Source: Bacteroidota bacterium (GTDB taxonomy: Bacteria > Bacteroidota > Bacteroidia > Flavobacteriales_F > PHOS-HE28). From it: DNA of 15,826 nucleotides. The position numbers were made by a program, and so were the translations under genes. The stretch's first letter is position 1. Every line of letters begins with the position of its first letter. Positions 6,911-12,885 of this stretch are shown in pieces. The stretch is from assembly GCA_963169595.1 (NCBI GenBank), contig CAUJFM010000188.1, positions 1 through 15,826 of the forward strand, given 5' to 3'. Below the pieces are notes generated by a model. That model was given only the letters and a program-made list of their open reading frames with translations, ran no database searches and was not told the origin of the DNA.

Positions 6911-8174
6911 GACCGCGCGGCGCTTCGTGCTGGTGCTGGTCGCCCTCCTCGTCGCCTTGCCGGGGTGGTGCACCAAGCTGCTCATCCCCATGGACGGCAG
7001 CCAGCGCGATCACCTGAAGGCGTACGGTGTGGCGTTCTGGACCCTGCAGCGTGACGTGGCCATCGACTGGCTGCTGAACTACCGTGGAGGCAGCTTCCTG
7101 GTGGACCATTTTCAGGCCATTGAGCAGGAGTGCGCCATCCGTGGTGTCACCTACCAGGTCATTGCCGATGCGCAGGCGGCGGCCATTCTCGCGGAGATCG
7201 GCGATCCCGAGGTGAACATGGAGGTGGTGAAGCTGGAGAAGGCGCCGAAGATCGCGGTCTATGCTCCTGAGAGCTTCCAGCCCTGGGATGATGCCGTGGC
7301 GCTGGTGATGACCTACGCGGAGATCCCCTACGAGCGCATATACGACCGCGAGATCATCTCCGGTGCACTGCCGCAGTACGACTGGTTGCACCTGCACCAC
7401 GAGGATTTTACCGGGCAGTATGGCAAGTTCTATCGCGCCTACAACAATGCGCCCTGGTACCAGGCCCAGGTGCGCGAGAGCGAGGCCATGGCCGCCGAAC
7501 TGGGCTTTGCCAAGGTGAGCCAGATGAAGCTGGCGGTGGCCTTGAAGATCCGGGATTACGTGGCGGGCGGCGGTTACCTCTTCACCATGTGCTCCGGTAC
7601 GGACAGCTATGACATTGCGCTTTCCGCCGAAGGGGTGGACATCTGCACGCCAGAGTTCGACCATGACCCCATCGATCCGGCCGCCCAGCAGAAGATCGAC
7701 TTCGGGAGGACCTTCGCATTCCGTGATTTCCGGTTGGTGACCGACCCCAACGTGTACGAGTTCAGCAACATCGACGCCACGGACCTGCATTCCAGCATCG
7801 GGCAGCCGCGCGACTTCTTCACGCTGTTCGACTTCAGTGCGAAGTGGGACATCGTGCCCACCATGCTGTGCCAGAGCCACGAGCAGGTGGTGCGTGGCTT
7901 CATGGGCCAGACCACGGCGTTCCGGAAGAGCCTGGTGAAGCCGGGCGTCACGGTGATGGGGGAGAACAAGGCGCAGGGCACCGTGAAGTACATCCATGGC
8001 GAGTTCGGACTGGGGCAGTGGACCTTCTATGGCGGGCACGATCCGGAGGACTATCAGCACATGGTGGGCGATCCGCCGACAGACCTGAGCCTGCACCCCA
8101 ACTCTGCAGGGTACCGCCTCATCCTGAACAACATCCTGTTCCCTGCGGCGCGCAAGAAGAAACAAAAGACCTGA
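6879..8174 (+). CDS. Exported conserved Bacteroidota protein ('asparagine synthetase B'-labelled family)
   Basis: A 431-aa exported protein of unknown activity. I recognise the family from memory as one widespread in Bacteroidota and often auto-named 'asparagine synthetase B'. That name is doubtful: there is no N-terminal catalytic Cys2 as in Ntn glutaminases and no SGGxDS-type pyrophosphatase loop. The start at 6879 gives an Arg-containing N-region and hydrophobic stretch (RRFVLVLVALLVALPGW) fitting a signal peptide; it lies within the dnaB end, overlapping by 32 bp. Conserved-looking segments are LIPMDGSQRDHLKAYG (35-50), LNYRGGSFL (66-74), DWLHLHHEDFTGQYGKF (168-184), GGGYLFTMCSGTDSYDIAL (230-248) and GGHDPEDYQH (385-394), then a basic tail ARKKKQKT. 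The Cys238 neighbourhood, after a Gly-rich strand, could suggest a class I glutamine-amidotransferase-like fold; this is only an inference. The gene is probably co-transcribed with dnaB. Confidence 0.8.
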   Translation: MTTTTTFHPSRTARRFVLVLVALLVALPGWCTKLLIPMDGSQRDHLKAYGVAFWTLQRDVAIDWLLNYRGGSFLVDHFQAIEQECAIRGVTYQVIADAQAAAILAEIGDPEVNMEVVKLEKAPKIAVYAPESFQPWDDAVALVMTYAEIPYERIYDREIISGALPQYDWLHLHHEDFTGQYGKFYRAYNNAPWYQAQVRESEAMAAELGFAKVSQMKLAVALKIRDYVAGGGYLFTMCSGTDSYDIALSAEGVDICTPEFDHDPIDPAAQQKIDFGRTFAFRDFRLVTDPNVYEFSNIDATDLHSSIGQPRDFFTLFDFSAKWDIVPTMLCQSHEQVVRGFMGQTTAFRKSLVKPGVTVMGENKAQGTVKYIHGEFGLGQWTFYGGHDPEDYQHMVGDPPTDLSLHPNSAGYRLILNNILFPAARKKKQKT

Positions 8175-8190
8175 GCCGCGCAGGGATCAT

Positions 8191-8198
8191 TAGTTTTG
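8191..8198 (+). promoter_or_regulatory. Probable -7 promoter box for the DUF5606 gene
   Basis: TAGTTTTG is an exact match to TAnnTTTG and ends 17 nt before the start codon of the DUF5606 gene, within the 41-bp gap after the preceding gene. No TTG -33 element is evident upstream, so strength is uncertain. It would allow this gene to be transcribed apart from dnaB and its neighbour. Confidence 0.5.
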
Positions 8199-8215
8199 AC
8201 CTTCCAACAGAACGC

Positions 8216-8779
8216 ATGGACCTCAGCAAGATCATCTCCGTCGCCGGCAAGCCCGGTCTTTTCCGTGTGGTGGCCCAGGGCCGCAACGCGCTCATCGTGG
8301 AATCGCTCATGGATGGCAAGCGCACGCCCGTACCGATGAGCGTGCGGGTGAGCAGCCTGGATGAGATCAGCATGTTCACCACCGGTGATGACGTGCCGCT
8401 GAAGGAAGTGATCGGCAAGCTCTACGACCATGCCAAGGGCGGAGCTTCGGCCGATGCCAAGGCGGACATCTCCTCGCTGTGGGAGACCCTGCTGACCGTG
8501 CTGCCCACGGCGGACCGCGAGCGCATCTACGAGAGCGACGTGCGCAAGCTGTTCACCTGGTACGCCCTGCTGCTGCAGGCCGGCGAACTGGCCAAGAAGC
8601 AGGAAGCCGAACCAGCCGCCGAGGAGAAAGGGAAGGCCGTGAAGGCCAAGGCCGGAGAGGCCGCACCGAAGAAAGCGGCGGCGGAGGCGGGTGCCAAGAA
8701 GGCCTCCGCACCCAAGCCTGCCGGCGGCTCCAAGCCCAAGGCGGCCACCATGCGCAAGAGCGCGCAGCGCGGCAGCTGA
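8216..8779 (+). CDS. DUF5606 domain protein with Lys/Ala-rich tail
   Basis: A 187-aa cytoplasmic protein of the Bacteroidota-specific DUF5606 family; its biochemical function is unknown. The N-terminal MDLSKIISVAGKPGLFRVV, followed by GRNALIVESLMDGKRTPVP and then the DDVPLKEVIGKLYD segment, is typical of the family. The ATG at 8216 fits the usual family N-terminus, and the exact TAnnTTTG box just upstream supports it; the frame is open further 5' but that sequence lies in the previous gene. Residues of about 1-125 form the folded part. From about 126 to the end the chain is low-complexity, rich in Lys, Ala and Pro (for example KKAAAEAGAKKASAPKP), probably disordered and positively charged, which could bind nucleic acid or the ribosome. 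There is no signal peptide. A strong hairpin follows the stop codon. Confidence 0.85.
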   Translation: MDLSKIISVAGKPGLFRVVAQGRNALIVESLMDGKRTPVPMSVRVSSLDEISMFTTGDDVPLKEVIGKLYDHAKGGASADAKADISSLWETLLTVLPTADRERIYESDVRKLFTWYALLLQAGELAKKQEAEPAAEEKGKAVKAKAGEAAPKKAAAEAGAKKASAPKPAGGSKPKAATMRKSAQRGS

Positions 8780-8800
8780 GCCACCACCTACTGAACAGGG

Positions 8801-8837
8801 ACGACCCGGCCGAACACACGGCCGGGTCGTTCGTTGA
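8801..8837 (+). terminator. Strong hairpin, likely terminator after the DUF5606 gene
   Basis: ACGACCCGGCCG (8801-8812) pairs perfectly with CGGCCGGGTCGT (8819-8830) around the loop AACACA: a 12-bp GC-rich stem 21 bp after the stop codon. The following bases (TCGTT) are only modestly T-rich, so termination may be partly factor-assisted. The stem is symmetric and could also act on the other strand, but there is no gene there. Confidence 0.8.
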
Positions 8838-8919
8838 AAAGCAAGCGATGCACTGATCGTGGTATGGACCTTTGGGCCTGCGCCGCAGTACATTGCACAC
8901 CACCTGCAAGCGAGCGATC

Positions 8920-10932
8920 ATGAAACATTCCTACCCCTTGGCCTCCAAGGTGCTCATCCTCACCGGCCTCGCCCTGACCGTGGGCGTTTTCGTGGCCTGG
9001 ACCAATGGCCGTGTGCCTTCCGCCCATGCCTACCACACCGCCGAGGAGCTGGAGGAGTTCCGCGGAGCGGGTATCGACCTGCCGACGGGTGGCAACACCT
9101 ATTTCAAGGGCAGTGGTGCGTGCGGTGGCTGTCATGGGCTGGACCTCCTCGCACCCTACGCCAATGCCATCCCCAGCGCGACCCCGGGCGGGGATAGCAT
9201 CGATGTGAACCCCACGGACATGTGGCGGTCGTCCATGATGGGCAATTCGGCCAAGGATCCGTTCTGGCGCGCCAAGGTGAGCCACGAGGTGGCGGTGAAC
9301 CCCGGTCACCAGGCCGGTCTGGAGGACAAATGCACCTCGTGCCATGCGCCGATGGGCCGTTACGACAAGTTCCTGACGGGAGCGGGGCCTTACAGCATGG
9401 CAGAGCTTCACCAGGATCCGATGGGGCAGGACGGGGTGAGCTGCCTGGCCTGCCACATGCAGAGCCCGGACAGTTCGGGGCTGCTCTTCTCGGGCGTGCT
9501 GAAGTACGATACCAACGATGTGGTCTATGGTCCCTATGATGCCGAGAACCTGTTCGCCGCACCCATGTCCAATTTCGTGGGCTATGAGCCGATGTTCGGT
9601 GGGCACATCCTCCAGGCCGGTGTTTGTGCGGGCTGCCACACGTTGATCACCGAAACGGCCGACCTGGAGGGGAACCTCACCGGCGACAAGTTCGTGGAGC
9701 AGGCCACCTATCATGAGTGGGTGAACTCGGCATTCAATACCGACGTGGACCCCGAAAGCGGCATCACCTGCCAGGGGTGCCACATGCCGCGGATCCAGCA
9801 GGGAGTGGCGCTCAGCTCGGGCTATGACTTTCTGGTGCTGCAGCCCCAGTTCCACCGTTCGCCCTATGGCCAGCACCAGCTGGTGGGGGGTAACAGCTTC
9901 ATGCTGAAGCTGCTCAAGCAGAACATCAGCACGCTCGGCCTCACGGCCAGCGAGGCCCAGTTCGACAGTTCGATCACCTGGACCGAGCGGATGCTCCAGC
10001 AGCACACCCTGCTGCTCGATGCCACCGTGGTGGACCGCACGGCCGATCTGGCTTCCATTGATGTGAAGCTCACCAATCTGGCGGGACACAAGTTCCCCTC
10101 GGGTTATCCGGCGCGCCGCGCCTTCGTGGAACTGCATGTGCAGGATGCCATGGGGAACACGCTCTTCCGCAGCGGCAACTGGGACCCCACGTATGAGGTG
10201 GTGGGGCACGACGAGGAGTGGGAGCCCCATCATGATGTGATCACCTCGCCCGACCAGGCGCAGATCTATGAGATGGTGCTCGGCGATGTGAACGACAACA
10301 AGACCACCGTGCTGGAGCGTGCCAAGACGGCCCTGAAGGACAATCGCCTGGCGCCGTTGGGCTTCACCACCACCCATCCCAGCTACGACACCACGCTCAT
10401 CGCCGGTGTGCCGCCCACCGATGTCGACTTCAACCGGTACGCCAATGGCACCGAAGGCAGTGGCACGGACATCGTGCACTACCAGGTGCCCATGAACGGC
10501 TACGTCGGACTGATCACCATCACGGCGAAGGTGTGGTACCAGAGCGCCCCACCGCGCTGGATGGAGGAGATGTTCGCCTTCAACACCCCGGAGATCGATG
10601 CCTTCCGCACCATGTATGAGGAGGCCGACGGCACGCCCGTGCTGGTGAAGGAGGTGCAGATCACCGACCTCACCGTGGCCGTTGATGACCTGCATGAGCT
10701 CGGCGTTCGGATCTTCCCGAACCCCGTGCGTGACGGTCAACTACGCATCGATGGCATCAGCGAGCGCATCGCCGGCATCGAGGTGTTCGACCTGAAAGGG
10801 GCGGCCGTGGCGCGCTTTGTGCCCAATGGCAGGCAGACCTGGCAGGTCAACCTTCCGCAGCGCGGCGCCACCTACGTGGTGGTGGTGCGCACGGCCCAGC
10901 GCAGCTTCATCGAGCGCGTGGTGGTGCTGTAA
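8920..10932 (+). CDS. Secreted pentaheme cytochrome c with T9SS sorting domain
   Basis: A 670-aa multiheme c-type cytochrome. The start at 8920 (MKHSYPLASK) directly precedes a hydrophobic signal segment (VLILTGLALTVGVFVAW) with likely cleavage after AHA (residue 37). Five CXXCH heme sites are visible: CGGCH (68-72), CTSCH (138-142), CLACH (175-179), CAGCH (236-240) and CQGCH (284-288), with scattered His residues as possible second ligands. The layout resembles the cytochrome c554/c-type multiheme group. Residues of about 300-590 have no heme sites but include the beta-rich segment GHKFPSGYPARRAFVEL (about 394-410), which accompanies multiheme proteins. The C-terminus (about 591-670) is a type A T9SS sorting domain: VRIFPNPVRDGQLRI then a final strand region. 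The protein is probably exported with its hemes to the cell surface or medium, possibly for electron transfer. It lies 31 bp before the M28 peptidase gene and may share its transcript. Confidence 0.9.
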   Translation: MKHSYPLASKVLILTGLALTVGVFVAWTNGRVPSAHAYHTAEELEEFRGAGIDLPTGGNTYFKGSGACGGCHGLDLLAPYANAIPSATPGGDSIDVNPTDMWRSSMMGNSAKDPFWRAKVSHEVAVNPGHQAGLEDKCTSCHAPMGRYDKFLTGAGPYSMAELHQDPMGQDGVSCLACHMQSPDSSGLLFSGVLKYDTNDVVYGPYDAENLFAAPMSNFVGYEPMFGGHILQAGVCAGCHTLITETADLEGNLTGDKFVEQATYHEWVNSAFNTDVDPESGITCQGCHMPRIQQGVALSSGYDFLVLQPQFHRSPYGQHQLVGGNSFMLKLLKQNISTLGLTASEAQFDSSITWTERMLQQHTLLLDATVVDRTADLASIDVKLTNLAGHKFPSGYPARRAFVELHVQDAMGNTLFRSGNWDPTYEVVGHDEEWEPHHDVITSPDQAQIYEMVLGDVNDNKTTVLERAKTALKDNRLAPLGFTTTHPSYDTTLIAGVPPTDVDFNRYANGTEGSGTDIVHYQVPMNGYVGLITITAKVWYQSAPPRWMEEMFAFNTPEIDAFRTMYEEADGTPVLVKEVQITDLTVAVDDLHELGVRIFPNPVRDGQLRIDGISERIAGIEVFDLKGAAVARFVPNGRQTWQVNLPQRGATYVVVVRTAQRSFIERVVVL

Positions 10933-10963
10933 TGCGGGTATCGGCCGTGGTTACCTTTCCGGC

Positions 10964-12184
10964 ATGAGGTTCCGATCGATCTTCGTGGGGCTTGCGCTGT
11001 TCGCGACGAGCGTTGCCCACGCGCAACATCCCGTAGTGCAGGCCATCCTCGATTCCGTGCGGATCGATTCGATGATGCTCTATCTGAACGAATTGACGGG
11101 TGAGGTGCCGATCGACCTGGGCAATGGTCCGGAGACGATCGTGAGCCGGCATAAGAACAATCCCGGCAACGCACTGGCGCAGGCCTGGCTGGAGCACAAG
11201 CTGACCCAGTTCGGCTACACGCCCCAGGTGCAGAGCTGGAGCCCCACGGGCCGCAACATCCTGGTGACCAAGCCGGGTTCGGTGCCCGGTGCAACAGCAC
11301 TGGTCTTCGGCGCGCACTACGATGCCATGCCCGGCGGCAACCTGGCCGCTCCCGCAGCGGATGACAATGGCAGTGGTACCGCAGCCCTGCTGGAGGCGGC
11401 CCGGGTGCTGCACGACATCGAGTTCGAACACCCGATCATCTTCGCCTTCTGGGACGAGGAGGAGCAGGGCTTGGTGGGCAGCGAGTACCAGGCCGCTGGT
11501 CTGGCCAGCAATGATGTGCTCCTGCGCGGCGTGATCAACATGGATGCGATCGCCTACGACGGCAATGGCGACAAGCGCATGCGGGTGCATGTGCGGCCGG
11601 TGGCCAACTCGATCGAGATCGGCGATACCCTCGTGGCGGTGCGAGGCCATTACGATCTCGACCTGGACCTTGTGGTGACCAATCCCGGTGCCACCTACAG
11701 CGATCATGCCTCCTTCTGGAACGAAGGGTATGGGGCCGTATTGGTGATCGAGGACTTCGGGCCTGATGGCAACCCCAACTATCACCTGCCCAGCGATCGG
11801 GTGGAGTTCCTGGACATCCCCTACTACGAGAAGATCGCCAAGCTGGCCATAGCTGGGGCCGCGACACTGGCCGTGCCGGTGCTGGACATGGTGCAGGGAG
11901 TTCCTTCAGCGGGAACCGGCCCGCTCTTCCGGCTCTCCGCGTACCCCAACCCGACGGAGGGTGACCTGATGTTCTGGGTGGAGTCCACCGTGTCGGCCCC
12001 TACGCGCATCGTGGTGCACGATGCGCTTGGTCACGTGGTGGCCGTGATGCACGAAGGCCTGCTCCCCGTGGGCAAGCAGGCCTTCGAATTGTCGTTGACG
12101 TCCATGGCCCCGGGCACCTATGCCATCGTGGCCGAACAGGCTGGACAGGCGCCGGCCGTGGTGCGCGTGGTGCGCACACCCTGA
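10964..12184 (+). CDS. Secreted M28 family zinc metallopeptidase with T9SS sorting domain
   Basis: A 406-aa secreted aminopeptidase-like enzyme. The signal peptide is MRFRSIFVGLALFATSVAHA, with cleavage at AHA-Q; this fixes the start at 10964 rather than the in-frame upstream ATG at 10817, which lies inside the cytochrome gene. The M28 catalytic domain covers about 60-305. Expected di-zinc ligands are His118 (GAHYDAMPGG), Asp134 (AADDNGSG), Glu167 (in DEEEQGLVGS, with Glu166 as general base), Asp194 (NMDAIAYD) and His274 (NYHLPSD). The conserved YSDHASFW is at 245-252. The set looks complete, so the enzyme should be active. The C-terminus (about 324-406) is a T9SS type A sorting domain starting LSAYPNPTEGDLMF. 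The preferred substrate cannot be read from sequence. TACCTTTC at 10952-10959 is one base off a -7 box, but would give an almost leaderless message; co-transcription with the cytochrome is also possible. Confidence 0.92.
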   Translation: MRFRSIFVGLALFATSVAHAQHPVVQAILDSVRIDSMMLYLNELTGEVPIDLGNGPETIVSRHKNNPGNALAQAWLEHKLTQFGYTPQVQSWSPTGRNILVTKPGSVPGATALVFGAHYDAMPGGNLAAPAADDNGSGTAALLEAARVLHDIEFEHPIIFAFWDEEEQGLVGSEYQAAGLASNDVLLRGVINMDAIAYDGNGDKRMRVHVRPVANSIEIGDTLVAVRGHYDLDLDLVVTNPGATYSDHASFWNEGYGAVLVIEDFGPDGNPNYHLPSDRVEFLDIPYYEKIAKLAIAGAATLAVPVLDMVQGVPSAGTGPLFRLSAYPNPTEGDLMFWVESTVSAPTRIVVHDALGHVVAVMHEGLLPVGKQAFELSLTSMAPGTYAIVAEQAGQAPAVVRVVRTP

Positions 12185-12186
12185 GC

Positions 12187-12804
12187 TCAGCCCTTGATGA
12201 AGGGGCGGGTCATCACGGTGCCATTCCCCGCCACCAGACGAAGGATGTAGTTGCCCGCGGGCAGCGTGGCGGTGGGCAGGTGCACCATGGCTTGGCCGTT
12301 GATCCCATGCGATGCCATGACCCGGCCGTCGAGCATGAGGATCTCCGCACGGTCCACCTCCAGGTCGCCGAGGTCGAGCGTGAGCACATCCGCGGCGGGA
12401 ATGGGGAAGAGGTTGATGGAGCTCGCCGCTTGTTCGGCCACCACGGTGGGATTGAGCACGGTGATGGTGCCGAACTGGGTGGCCGAGTGGCCCTGCTGCG
12501 TGCAGTGGTAGTTGTACACGCCGGCGATGGTGAAGGTGAACTCGAAGGTCCAGTTCCCGCTCTGGGGACTGCCCGAAGAGAAGCTCTGCGGATTGGCGGG
12601 GAAGAGCGTGGTGCTGCCGTTCACGTTGTGCGTACCGGAGGTATTTGTCCAGCGCACGATGTCGCCCACATTGATGGTGAGGTTCTGCGGGTTGTAGAAC
12701 GGGGGCGTGCCGCCGGCCGTGCTGCCACCCACCTGTACCTGGTGGATGGTCTGGGCCTGCAGGCTCAGCGGAAGGGCAAAAAGAAGTGCGTACAGTGATC
12801 TCAT
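12187..12804 (-). CDS. Azurin-like cupredoxin (type 1 copper) with T9SS sorting domain
   Basis: A 205-aa secreted blue-copper protein. The signal peptide MRSLYALLFALPLSLQAQ sets the start at 12804; an in-frame ATG at 12855 would add 17 unlikely residues. The cupredoxin domain covers about 20-117. Copper ligands are His59 (in SGTHNV), Cys101 and His106. The ligand loop CTQQGHSATQ (101-110) matches the azurin pattern CTxPGHSALM, but the axial Met is replaced by Gln110, as in stellacyanin-type sites. The C-terminus (about 128-205) is a T9SS type A sorting domain (INLFPIPAADVLTL, then AGNYILRLVAGNGTV). Such proteins shuttle electrons between redox partners; the partner is unknown, though cytochrome genes lie on both sides. 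The stop lies 2 bp from the convergent M28 peptidase stop. It is downstream of the S9 peptidase gene on the same strand (81-bp gap with a hairpin). Confidence 0.88.
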   Translation of the reverse strand: MRSLYALLFALPLSLQAQTIHQVQVGGSTAGGTPPFYNPQNLTINVGDIVRWTNTSGTHNVNGSTTLFPANPQSFSSGSPQSGNWTFEFTFTIAGVYNYHCTQQGHSATQFGTITVLNPTVVAEQAASSINLFPIPAADVLTLDLGDLEVDRAEILMLDGRVMASHGINGQAMVHLPTATLPAGNYILRLVAGNGTVMTRPFIKG

Positions 12805-12829
12805 GGGGTGGTGTAATGAGCTAAAGGAA

Positions 12830-12863
12830 CACGAACAGGATGGAGACGCCCCCATCGTTCGTG
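12830..12863 (-). terminator. Possible terminator after the S9 peptidase gene
   Basis: On the minus strand, CACGAAC (12863-12857) and GATGG-like inner bases pair with GTTCGTG (12836-12830), giving a 7-bp outer stem, a 2-nt bulge, a 5-bp inner stem (12852-12856 with 12839-12843) and an 8-nt loop. In the same direction it is followed by TTCCTTTAG. The position, 22 bp after the S9 peptidase stop and ahead of the cupredoxin gene, fits a weak intrinsic terminator separating the two. Confidence 0.4.
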
Positions 12864-12885
12864 GACTGTTCTTGGAAGCCTTCCC

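Noticed and set aside
6846..8165. A 439-codon minus-strand frame opposite the exported conserved protein
   Set aside because: The plus-strand frame has a signal peptide and family motifs. The antisense product has no recognisable features.
8801..8830. The 12-bp inverted repeat as a mobile-element end or attachment site
   Set aside because: There is no transposase, no target duplication and no second copy. The position right after a stop codon fits a terminator.
8788..10740. A 650-codon open frame on the minus strand opposite the cytochrome gene
   Set aside because: It mirrors a real gene with five heme motifs and a T9SS domain. The translation is rich in His, Gly and Arg with no domain or signal, which is common for antisense frames in GC-rich coding DNA.
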